Positions 1-5,254 are shown, numbered from the stretch's first letter. The stretch is 5,462 bases of DNA from Flavobacterium sp. (GCA_017989775.1 JAGNPF010000124.1:1-5462); one strand, 5' to 3'. The notes: generated by a model from the letters alone, not told the origin. Program-made: numbers and translations.

Positions 1-2
1 CG

Positions 3-29
3 TAGAGACGTTGCATTGCAACGTCTCTA
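3..29. repeat. Perfect 13-bp inverted repeat, REP-like palindrome
   Basis: The arm TAGAGACGTTGCA (3-15) is followed by one T and then its exact reverse complement TGCAACGTCTCTA (17-29). Positions 2 and 30 could add a G-U pair in RNA. Palindromes with GAGACG / CGTCTC arms are, from memory, dispersed intergenic elements in Bacteroidota and some other bacteria. It lies 128 bases upstream of the first gene, with no T-run after it, so it looks more like a dispersed repeat than a terminator, although it could also act as a 3' stabilising hairpin for a gene lying to the left of the window. Copy number cannot be judged from this window. Confidence 0.75.
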
Positions 30-90
30 TCGCCGTAACGTCTGACCAATACAATTCATCCTCAAAATTCAACAGTTCAGTAAAAGTAAA

Positions 91-121
91 TTTCAAAACC
101 GTTACAACCAATATAAATTTG
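91..121 (+). promoter_or_regulatory. Putative Bacteroidota-type promoter of the TPR-like gene
   Basis: TAAATTTG at 114-121 fits the Bacteroidota -7 consensus TAnnTTTG exactly. TTTC at 91-94 lies 19 bases upstream, where the -33 element (TTG or TTTG) is expected, but it has C in place of G. A start of transcription a few bases after 121 would give a leader of roughly 30 bases before the ATG at 158. The match is by eye, and such A/T-rich motifs occur by chance in a genome of this composition. Confidence 0.45.
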
Positions 122-157
122 TTCAAGAATTAATCAACCAATTAAAAACTAGAAATT

Positions 158-778
158 ATGACAAAAATTATCATTGCAATCGTATTCTTTATTACCAGTT
201 TAGTTTCTGCCCAAGGACAATTTGAGCAAGGAATGGGAAAAGCGTTCCAGCTTTGGGGCGAAGGAAAAAACACCGAAGCATCGGCTCTATTCGAAAGAAT
301 TGCGGCTGCCGAAAAAACATCTTGGCTGCCAAATTATTACGTGGCTTTGGTAAACACGACAACTGCTTTTGGAACAAAAGACAAGGAACAAATCAGTTTG
401 TTGTTGGACAAAGCTCAAAATGCTTTAGATGTCGAATTGATAAAAGCACCTAATAATCCTGAACTTTTGGTGATGCAAGCGATGATTCACACGGCTTGGA
501 TTGCTTTTGATCCAATGACCAACGGGCAAAAACTATCGGGAAAAGTGATGGAATTATACGGTAAAGCTCAGGCGATTGCTCCAGAAAATCCTAGAGTGAT
601 TATTGGAAAAGCGGAATTTGAAATTGGTGGAGCCAAATTTTGGGGAAAAGACACCAAGCCAATGTGTGCCCAAATTGAAAAAGCTATCGGTCTTTTTGCT
701 ACTTTTAAACCTGAAACCCCTTTTTCTCCAAAATGGGGATTGGAAAGAGCCGAAGCTGCTTTGAAAAATTGTAAATAA
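158..778 (+). CDS. Secreted TPR-like protein, function unknown
   Basis: This 206-residue protein has a clear N-terminal export signal: a lysine at residue 3, a hydrophobic stretch from about 4 to 16, and a likely cleavage after the VSA at 16-18, which leaves a Gln/Gly start. The mature part is mostly helical and resembles tetratricopeptide repeats. Residues 25-57 read like one repeat (an AFQLWGEGK...A..LFERIAA pattern), and weaker units lie near 79-110 (ending NNPELLVMQAM) and 127-155 (LYGKAQAIAPENPRV). The only two cysteines, C170 and C205, are both in the C-terminal part and would both be exported, so a disulfide is possible. TPR folds bind other proteins, but no partner or enzymatic motif is visible. 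The start follows an A/T-rich stretch without Shine-Dalgarno, as usual in this phylum. The kinase gene begins 50 bases downstream on the same strand, so a link with that signalling cluster is possible but unproven. I recognise similar proteins from Bacteroidota only as hypothetical. Confidence 0.88.
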   Translation: MTKIIIAIVFFITSLVSAQGQFEQGMGKAFQLWGEGKNTEASALFERIAAAEKTSWLPNYYVALVNTTTAFGTKDKEQISLLLDKAQNALDVELIKAPNNPELLVMQAMIHTAWIAFDPMTNGQKLSGKVMELYGKAQAIAPENPRVIIGKAEFEIGGAKFWGKDTKPMCAQIEKAIGLFATFKPETPFSPKWGLERAEAALKNCK

Positions 779-799
779 AAAGTAGTTGCTTTAAAATTG
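769..799 (+). promoter_or_regulatory. Putative promoter of the kinase/2TM/LytTR cluster
   Basis: TTG at 769-771 is followed after 20 bases by TAAAATTG (792-799), which differs from the Bacteroidota -7 consensus TAnnTTTG at one defined base. The -33 element would lie inside the last codons of the TPR-like gene. Transcription starting shortly after 799 would leave a leader of about 20 bases before the ATG at 829. If it works, the signalling cluster can be expressed independently of the secreted protein upstream; no terminator hairpin is visible in 779-828, so read-through is equally possible. Confidence 0.35.
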
Positions 800-828
800 T
801 ACAGAAAAAGACTTGTAAATTATAAACT

Positions 829-2163
829 ATGCCAATCAAACCACATTTAACGAAAGCTTTATTCATTGGAGGAATAATATTTTTAATCACATTTTTGATT
901 CGCTTTGTTTCAGTTGGTATGGAAGTTTTTAGTCCAAAATTGTATGTTTATTTTGCCTACTGTATGTTTTACAGTGTGGTTTTATACGCTGTAAATGTTG
1001 TTCTGTATGCGCAATTAGATAAAATTTTCAAGTATGATATGTATTCGGCAAAAAGGCTCGTTATTGGCTTTATCAGTTCTTTTATAGTTACGTTGTGTAC
1101 TGTTTTTTTACTACGTCTTTTTATAAGAATAGTGATAGAAGGAAAGTCGTTTGATTCCTTTCTATCCAATGAAACTCCTGATGATTATGTTGGATCTTCG
1201 ATTATCACTTTTGTAGTTTTATTAGCTATTCACCTTCTGTCTTTTTATAAAGCAGTTCAAGAAAAAAGGGTCAAAGAGCAAAAAATTATAGCTGGAACGG
1301 CTTCGGCAAAGTTTGAAAGTTTGAAAAACCAAATCGACCCGCATTTTCTCTTCAATAGTTTGAATGTGTTGAGTTCCTTGATTGAAGAAAATCCGGATAA
1401 TGCGCAAAAATTCACGACTTCCTTGTCCAAGATTTACCGTTATGTTTTGGAACAAAAAGACAAAGAGTTGGTTTCCGTTGAAGAGGAATTGGCTTTCGCC
1501 AAAACCTATATGAATTTGCTGAAAATGCGTTTCGAAAACAGCTTGTTTTATGAATTGCCTGAAACTGTTCCCAATCCGGAAGCCAAGGTAGTTCCGCTTT
1601 CACTACAACTTTTGTTGGAAAACACGGTAAAGCATAATGTGGTAAGCGAACAAAGACCTTTGAATATTCGGATTTTTATGGATGCCGATTATTTGGCCAT
1701 TCAAAACGATTATCAAAAAAAAGAGGTGTTGCAGGAACGCAAAGGCGTTGGTTTGCAAAACATCATCAATCGCTACGGAATTATTACCAACAGAAAAGTG
1801 TTGATTGAACAAAACGAACAAACGTTCACGGTCAAAATTCCTGTTCTGACCAAACAAATTTCAATTATGGAAACAAGTACAAATTATATCGAAAACACGG
1901 CCTATTACAGGGCCAAAAAACGTGTGGAACAGCTCAAAGGATTTTACGGAAGCTTAATTTCCTATTGCATCGTAATTCCTATTTTAATCTTTATCAATCT
2001 GAAGTATATGCCCCATTTTCAATGGTTTTGGTTTTCGGCGGCAGGTTGGGGATTTGGATTGTTGATGCACGCTTTCAAGGTTTTTGGATACAGTTCCAAT
2101 TGGGAAGAGCGTAAAATTCAAGAGATTTTAAGAAAAGAAGAAAACAAACAAAATTGGAAATAA
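829..2163 (+). CDS. LytS-type sensor histidine kinase with C-terminal 2TM domain
   Basis: This is a 444-residue membrane sensor kinase. Four hydrophobic segments (about 10-30, 39-62, 76-102 and 122-140) form the sensor part, followed by a short charged linker to about 165. The phospho-acceptor box of the His_kinase family (PF06580) is at 168-179, QIDPHFLFNSLN, with H172 as the likely phosphorylated histidine. The ATP-binding part shows an N-box at 261-270 (LLLENTVKHN, with E264 and N265) and a G-box at 306-316 (GVGLQNIINRY). The usual D-x-G box is replaced by QNDYQKK around 292-298. Residues about 359-444 then form a 2TM domain (PF13239 type): a KRVEQLKGFYG lead-in, two membrane helices near 374-392 and 397-420 with H414, and the closing WEERKIQEIL signature (425-434). 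Kinase and 2TM are in one uninterrupted frame. Neighbours are two free 2TM proteins and a LytTR regulator, its probable phosphorylation target. The signal sensed is unknown. Identity as a LytS-type kinase is secure; the role of the tail is not. Confidence 0.93.
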   Translation: MPIKPHLTKALFIGGIIFLITFLIRFVSVGMEVFSPKLYVYFAYCMFYSVVLYAVNVVLYAQLDKIFKYDMYSAKRLVIGFISSFIVTLCTVFLLRLFIRIVIEGKSFDSFLSNETPDDYVGSSIITFVVLLAIHLLSFYKAVQEKRVKEQKIIAGTASAKFESLKNQIDPHFLFNSLNVLSSLIEENPDNAQKFTTSLSKIYRYVLEQKDKELVSVEEELAFAKTYMNLLKMRFENSLFYELPETVPNPEAKVVPLSLQLLLENTVKHNVVSEQRPLNIRIFMDADYLAIQNDYQKKEVLQERKGVGLQNIINRYGIITNRKVLIEQNEQTFTVKIPVLTKQISIMETSTNYIENTAYYRAKKRVEQLKGFYGSLISYCIVIPILIFINLKYMPHFQWFWFSAAGWGFGLLMHAFKVFGYSSNWEERKIQEILRKEENKQNWK

Positions 2164-2182
2164 TATTATACTATTTGAAACA

Positions 2183-2488
2183 ATGGAAAATAATTATCAA
2201 GAAGAAGAACGCTATTTTAAAGCAAGAAAAAGGGTAGAGGAAATCAAGGGGTTTTACGGAAATTTAATTGCTTATGTCGTTGTGAATATTGGTCTTATGG
2301 TTTTAAATCTGCTCACTTCACCGGGGTATTTATGGTTTTTTTGGCCAATGTTGGGTTGGGGAATTGGAGTGCTTTTTCACGGAATGAAAGTTTTCAATTA
2401 TATGCCGTTTTTCGGAAAAGATTGGGAAGAAAAAAAGATTAAAGAGTTTATGGATAAAGAAGAGCAATCTAAAAAAACTTGGGAATAA
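2183..2488 (+). CDS. Small 2TM domain protein (first free copy)
   Basis: This 101-residue protein is a stand-alone 2TM domain (PF13239 type). After a short acidic N-terminus comes the amphipathic lead-in KARKRVEEIKGFYG (13-26), then a membrane helix at about 27-44, a short turn (45-49), a second helix at about 50-70 containing GWGIG and H66, and a charged C-terminal helix with WEEKKIKEFM (81-90). With no signal peptide and both ends charged, the likely form is an inner-membrane hairpin with both termini in the cytoplasm. The gene starts 19 bases after the kinase stop, so co-transcription is very likely. It closely resembles the kinase's own 2TM tail, suggesting that it arose by duplication and may pack against that tail. 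The domain has no established biochemical function, so modulation of the kinase is inference. The start codon is the first ATG of the frame and is preceded by A/T-rich sequence without Shine-Dalgarno. Confidence 0.9.
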   Translation: MENNYQEEERYFKARKRVEEIKGFYGNLIAYVVVNIGLMVLNLLTSPGYLWFFWPMLGWGIGVLFHGMKVFNYMPFFGKDWEEKKIKEFMDKEEQSKKTWE

Positions 2489-2504
2489 TTTAAAATCTAA
2501 TAAA

Positions 2505-2855
2505 ATGAAAAAATCAAGAAGAATATTTGACGAATACCAATCTGAAAATTTCAACCCAGACGAGCGCTATAATTTGGCATATAAACGAGTAAAAAGAATC
2601 AAGGGATTTTATGTTCACGCTTTGGTGTTTGTTCTTGTGAATGCTTTTATAATCATTTCAAGTTTTAACCGAAGTTTATTTGGCAATGAAGTTTTTCTAA
2701 GATGGGAAACTTTTTCAACCGCCTTTTTTTGGGGAATTGGTTTATTGGCTCACGGAATGTCGGTTTTTGGCAGAAATTTGTTTTTTGGACAAGACTGGGA
2801 AGAAAGAAAAATCCAGGAGTTTATGGAAAAAGAAAAAAGAGAAAAATGGGAGTAA
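2505..2855 (+). CDS. Small 2TM domain protein (second free copy)
   Basis: This 116-residue protein is the third 2TM domain (PF13239 type) in a row. A polar N-terminal extension of about 20 residues, longer than in its neighbour, precedes the lead-in YKRVKRIKGFY (26-36). The helices are at about 38-54 and 70-88, with a longer and more polar connecting loop (55-69: FNRSLFG...LRWETF) that would face the periplasm if both ends are cytoplasmic. The second helix carries WGIGLLAHG with H83, and the C-terminus closes with DWEERKIQEFMEKE (97-110). The gene begins 16 bases after the previous stop, consistent with one transcript. The extended N-terminus and loop make it the most diverged of the three copies, so it may have its own partner or signal. 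No catalytic motif is visible, and its function is unknown. Confidence 0.9.
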   Translation: MKKSRRIFDEYQSENFNPDERYNLAYKRVKRIKGFYVHALVFVLVNAFIIISSFNRSLFGNEVFLRWETFSTAFFWGIGLLAHGMSVFGRNLFFGQDWEERKIQEFMEKEKREKWE

Positions 2856-2860
2856 GAGAA

Positions 2861-2883
2861 GTGTTCAGTTTCTAGTGTTCAGT
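2861..2883. repeat. Short direct repeat in the 2TM-LytTR spacer
   Basis: GTGTTCAGT occurs twice, at 2861-2869 and 2875-2883, with five bases between (period 14). It sits in the 61-base spacer before the response regulator, the longest gap inside the cluster; the rest of the spacer is an unusually C-rich stretch (CTTCCATCTCCCAACCCTC, 2888-2906). A related GTTCAGTA is at 75-82. Such TTCAGT-rich and CCCAACC-rich stretches are, from memory, a common kind of intergenic filler in Flavobacterium, so this is probably a remnant of a dispersed low-complexity repeat. Use as a regulator-binding site is possible but unsupported. Confidence 0.6.
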
Positions 2884-2916
2884 AAAACTTCCATCTCCCA
2901 ACCCTCAATTTAAAAT

Positions 2917-3690
2917 ATGAAGACAATTATAATCGAAGACGAAAAACCGGCAGCAAGATTGCTCCAACGCAAACTCGAAAAACTCGATATTGAAGTAGGA
3001 GTGATGTTGCATTCCGTAGAGGAATCCATTGAATGGTTTTCCAAGAATCAACATCCCGATTTGATCTTTTTGGACATTCAATTATCGGATGGTTTGTCAT
3101 TCGAAATTTTTGAACACTTCGTCTCCGCTCAGTGCGTCATAAAAAGCGCCATAATTTTCACGACGGCTTACGATGAATATGCGCTAAAAGCATTCAAATT
3201 AAACTCGATTGATTACCTCTTGAAACCCATCGACGAAGATGATTTGGAAGTGGCAATTTCTAAGTTCAAAATGCGTTTGCCAAAACCGGAAAACAACCTT
3301 CAATTGGATTTTGAACAAATCAAGAAAATGTTCCAAAATCCATTCGACAAAAATTTCAAAACTCGGTTCACGGTCAAAATAGGGCAGCATCTCAAAGTGG
3401 TTTCCGTTGATGAAATCGAATGTTTTTTTAGCGAAAACAAAGGAACTTATATCCACACTTTCGACAACAGAAATTATTTGATTGAATCTACTTTGGAGGT
3501 TTTGGAACAAGAATTAGACCCTAAACAATTTTATCGAATCAGCCGAAAATTCATCGTTCCGTTAAAGTCAATTAAGGAAATCTTAGTGTACAGCAATTCC
3601 CGTTTGAAGGTCATTTTGCCCTCTTACAAAGACGATGAGGTCATTGTGAGTAGGGAAAAAGTTTCCGATTTCAAGGCTTGGATAGGATAA
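2917..3690 (+). CDS. LytTR-family response regulator
   Basis: This 257-residue protein is a two-domain transcription regulator. The receiver domain (about 1-118) has the acidic pair E7/D8, the phosphorylation site D53 in IFLDIQLSDG, the switch residue T82 or T83 in FTTAYDEYALKAF, and the conserved K103 in LLKPI. A linker of about 30 residues (119-148) leads to a LytTR DNA-binding domain (about 150-255), recognisable by FTVKIGQHLKVVSVDEIECF, the KGTYIHT strand and the FYRISRKFIVPL motif at 206-217. This is the full family length with all key residues present. It should accept phosphate from H172 of the LytS-type kinase encoded upstream and bind promoter DNA, as LytTR proteins usually do at paired direct repeats. 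The target genes cannot be told from this window. The start ATG follows the A/T-rich CAATTTAAAAT. It is the last gene of the signalling cluster; a terminator-like hairpin lies about 150 bases further on. Confidence 0.95.
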   Translation: MKTIIIEDEKPAARLLQRKLEKLDIEVGVMLHSVEESIEWFSKNQHPDLIFLDIQLSDGLSFEIFEHFVSAQCVIKSAIIFTTAYDEYALKAFKLNSIDYLLKPIDEDDLEVAISKFKMRLPKPENNLQLDFEQIKKMFQNPFDKNFKTRFTVKIGQHLKVVSVDEIECFFSENKGTYIHTFDNRNYLIESTLEVLEQELDPKQFYRISRKFIVPLKSIKEILVYSNSRLKVILPSYKDDEVIVSREKVSDFKAWIG

Positions 3691-3762
3691 ATTTATGGTT
3701 AAATTATAAAATTATATAAAATCATTTAAATATACTGGTTTTTAGTTTTTTAAATAGTTGAA

Positions 3763-3777
3763 ATAGATTTAATCTAT
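3763..3777. promoter_or_regulatory. Perfect 15-base dyad, possible operator
   Basis: ATAGATT (3763-3769) and AATCTAT (3771-3777) are perfect inverted arms around a single T. Two-fold symmetry of this size is typical of a site for a dimeric regulator, yet no promoter could be placed beside it. As RNA it would form only a weak five-pair hairpin. Chance occurrence in A/T-rich DNA is a real alternative. Confidence 0.25.
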
Positions 3778-3841
3778 GGTGGTTTTGGTGTGTAAAAAGC
3801 GTGTTTTTCAAGAGTGTTTTGCGGTTGTTTTGAAAAGTTGG

Positions 3842-3869
3842 AACAAGAATCCAAGTCTTGTTGTTTTTT
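3842..3869 (+). terminator. Probable rho-independent terminator after the LytTR gene
   Basis: AACAAGA (3842-3848) pairs with TCTTGTT (3856-3862) around a seven-base loop, followed after one G by six T (3864-3869). The layout is that of an intrinsic terminator, but the stem is short and A/T-rich, so it is weak. It lies about 150 bases after the response regulator stop, which would give that transcript a long 3' tail; alternatively it could end a separate small RNA from the preceding G/T-rich stretch. Confidence 0.45.
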
Positions 3870-4101
3870 GAAACCAATCCAAAAAAGAATGATTTATTAA
3901 TGAGGTTTTGAGGTTAAGTTTTTTCAAATTAAGGCTCTTTTTTTTGTCTTTTTAAAATGGATTCAAGAATCTTTAAAATAAAAAATGAATGTTTTTACGA
4001 AGTTGGTTTTTCGGGTCAACTGATAATTTTTTGTTAATCATTCCAGTGAAATTATTTAAAGATTGTATTTTCGTTTGATTAGTCACAATTAATTTACCTG
4101 G

Positions 4102-4578
4102 ATGAAATATTTACTTTGTTTAATTTTTCCCCTGCTATTTTCGAATATAATTGTTGCTCAAAAAGTAGCCGTTTTCGATAATTATTCAACTTTGGAAAAG
4201 GAAATTTTGAGCGATAAAAACTCCGTTTATGTGGTCAATTTTTGGGCTACTTGGTGTGGGCCTTGCGTAAAGGAATTGCCTTATTTTGAACAATTGAATT
4301 CCGAGAATATAAACGTGAAAGTAGTTCTTGTGAGCTTGGATTTCAAGAATCAATTCGAGTCGAAATTGATTCCTTTTTTGAAGAAAAAAAACATCAAATC
4401 TCAAGTGGTTTTTCTTTCGGATTCGAATTATAATGCTTGGCTTCCTCTTGTCGATAAAGATTGGTCGGGATCGATTCCAGCGACTTTAATCATCAAAAAT
4501 GGGAAGAAAACTTTTGTCGAAAAAGCGTTTTCCAGCTATCAGGAACTTAATGATTATGTAAACAAGATTATCAACTAA
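4102..4578 (+). CDS. TlpA-like exported thioredoxin
   Basis: This 158-residue protein is a thiol-disulfide oxidoreductase of the TlpA/ResA type. An N-terminal export signal (hydrophobic about 3-18, ending IIVAQ at 16-20) precedes a thioredoxin fold. The redox site is W51-C52-G53-P54-C55 in NFWATWCGPCVKELP, and the cis-proline expected opposite it is P126 in SGSIPATLI. The VVLVSLD strand (74-80) and the C-terminal FSSYQELNDYVNKII helix complete the fold. A cysteine at residue 6 lies inside the signal, without a normal lipobox, so a lipoprotein is unlikely. At this length it is a minimal family member with no extra domains. It probably reduces disulfides, or passes electrons to partners, outside the cytoplasm. 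The next gene, also an exported thioredoxin-fold protein, starts 12 bases downstream, so the two should be co-transcribed and may work on the same thiols. The exact substrate cannot be read from sequence. Confidence 0.92.
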   Translation: MKYLLCLIFPLLFSNIIVAQKVAVFDNYSTLEKEILSDKNSVYVVNFWATWCGPCVKELPYFEQLNSENINVKVVLVSLDFKNQFESKLIPFLKKKNIKSQVVFLSDSNYNAWLPLVDKDWSGSIPATLIIKNGKKTFVEKAFSSYQELNDYVNKIIN

Positions 4579-4590
4579 ACCATTTATATT

Positions 4591-5196
4591 ATGAAAAAAT
4601 TATCTGCTCTTTTGTTATTTGTTTCTGTTTTTTTGGCCGTGGGTTTTACAACGAATACTCCAACGCCTTATAAAATTGGCGACAAGGCCACTGATTTTAA
4701 GTTAAAATCGGTTGATGGCAAATTGTATGGCTTGTCTGATTACAAGTCGGCAAAAGGCTTTATTGTCGTTTTTACGTGTAATCATTGTCCTTTTGCAAAG
4801 AAATACGAAGACAGAATCAATGATTTGGCCAAAAAGTACAAATCCAAAGGTTATGTTTTGCTGGCCATTAACCCAAATGATCCTGCGGTTCAAGCCGAAG
4901 ATAGTTACGAGTTGATGAAGGTGAGAGCTAAAGAAAAAGGATTCGCTTTTCCGTATTTATTCGATGAAGGTCAAAAAATATACCCACAATATGGAGCGAC
5001 CAAAACTCCTCACGTATTTTTGTTGGATAAAAACCGCATCGTGAAATACATTGGTGCTATCGATGACAACGTGGATAGTGCTGCAGATGTAAAAGAAAAA
5101 TACCTCGAAAACGCCATTGCGGCTTTGGAAAGCGGAAAAACGCCTTCGCCGGAAACCACAAAAGCGATAGGTTGTTCGATTAAAGCAAAGAAATAA
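4591..5196 (+). CDS. Exported peroxiredoxin-like thioredoxin-fold protein (AhpC/TSA family)
   Basis: This 201-residue protein has an export signal (KK at 2-3, hydrophobic about 5-18) and a peroxiredoxin-like domain of the AhpC/TSA superfamily. Family marks are KIGDKATDFKLKSVDGK (28-44), the redox motif C63-N64-H65-C66-P67 in FTCNHCPFAKKYEDR, the INPNDP loop (93-98), and cis-proline P140 in ATKTPHVFLLD. The CxxC site in place of a peroxiredoxin TxxC arrangement fits the PRX-like-1 group, usually annotated simply as thioredoxin family protein. The C-terminal GCSIK (194-198) with C195 is also characteristic of that group and gives a third cysteine that could act as a resolving or partner thiol. 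The group is widespread, but its physiological substrate is not firmly established, so peroxide reduction should not be assumed. It is the second gene of a two-gene unit with the TlpA-like protein, and a strong hairpin follows 21 bases after its stop. Confidence 0.9.
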   Translation: MKKLSALLLFVSVFLAVGFTTNTPTPYKIGDKATDFKLKSVDGKLYGLSDYKSAKGFIVVFTCNHCPFAKKYEDRINDLAKKYKSKGYVLLAINPNDPAVQAEDSYELMKVRAKEKGFAFPYLFDEGQKIYPQYGATKTPHVFLLDKNRIVKYIGAIDDNVDSAADVKEKYLENAIAALESGKTPSPETTKAIGCSIKAKK

Positions 5197-5217
5197 TTGA
5201 TTGGATTTATTTTATTG

Positions 5218-5254
5218 AAAAAGAGTGAAAACAATCTTGTTTTCACTCTTTTTT
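5218..5254. terminator. Strong bidirectional terminator between convergent genes
   Basis: AAAAAGAGTGAAAACA (5218-5233) pairs perfectly over 16 bases with TGTTTTCACTCTTTTT (5238-5253) around the four-base loop ATCT. The right arm runs into a T-tract on the plus strand, and the left arm supplies one on the minus strand. It lies 21 bases after the peroxiredoxin-like gene and abuts the stop codon of the opposite-strand gene (5253-5255), so it should end transcripts from both sides. Confidence 0.88.

Larger units (their letters stand above)
3691..4101. other. 411-base intergenic region without a convincing gene
   Basis: The region separates the response regulator from the thioredoxin pair. Its first part (3691-3760) is extremely A/T-rich; 3776-3870 is rich in G and T and poor in C on the plus strand; the rest is A/T-rich again. 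It contains a 15-base dyad (3763-3777), a hairpin with a T-run (3842-3869), and a minor dyad GATTC-AA-GAATC in 3960-3971. One 31-codon frame (3776-3871) is open but lacks any recognisable motif. Before the next gene the best -7-like sequence is TATTTTCG (4066-4073), one defined base off TAnnTTTG, without a good -33 partner, so the thioredoxin promoter is not firmly located. A small RNA could be encoded here, but nothing proves it. Confidence 0.6.

Noticed and set aside
3..29. CRISPR repeat unit
   Set aside because: Only one copy is present, with no regularly spaced repeats and no cas genes in the window.
1603..1857. An 84-codon frame on the minus strand inside the kinase gene
   Set aside because: It lies opposite the conserved ATPase domain and reads as a composition-driven shadow rich in Phe and Asn.
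1867..2163. Internal ATG (M347 of the kinase) as the start of a separate 2TM protein
   Set aside because: The frame is continuous with the kinase and there is no stop or promoter-like sequence before it. The ATG position does match the starts of free 2TM proteins, which supports origin by gene fusion, but a separate product cannot be claimed.
2861..2883. LytTR-type binding site for autoregulation
   Set aside because: The period of 14 bases does not fit the roughly two-turn spacing of known paired LytTR sites, and the site is within the cluster with no visible promoter next to it.
3199..3510. A 103-codon frame on the minus strand inside the response regulator gene
   Set aside because: It is antisense to the receiver and LytTR coding sequence, which has intact family motifs; the translation has no recognisable domain and no promoter is visible.
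3776..3871. A 31-codon plus-strand frame in the intergenic region
   Set aside because: It is short, has no recognisable motif, and overlaps the dyad and hairpin; open frames of this size are expected by chance. It is mentioned only with the possible small RNA.
4066..4073. TATTTTCG as the promoter of the thioredoxin pair
   Set aside because: It has one mismatch to the -7 consensus and no TTG at the proper upstream distance, so it was not listed as a feature.
5010..5246. A 78-codon minus-strand frame over the end of the peroxiredoxin-like gene
   Set aside because: It would begin inside the terminator arm as read on that strand's partner transcript and is antisense to conserved residues such as the cis-proline and the GCSIK tail.
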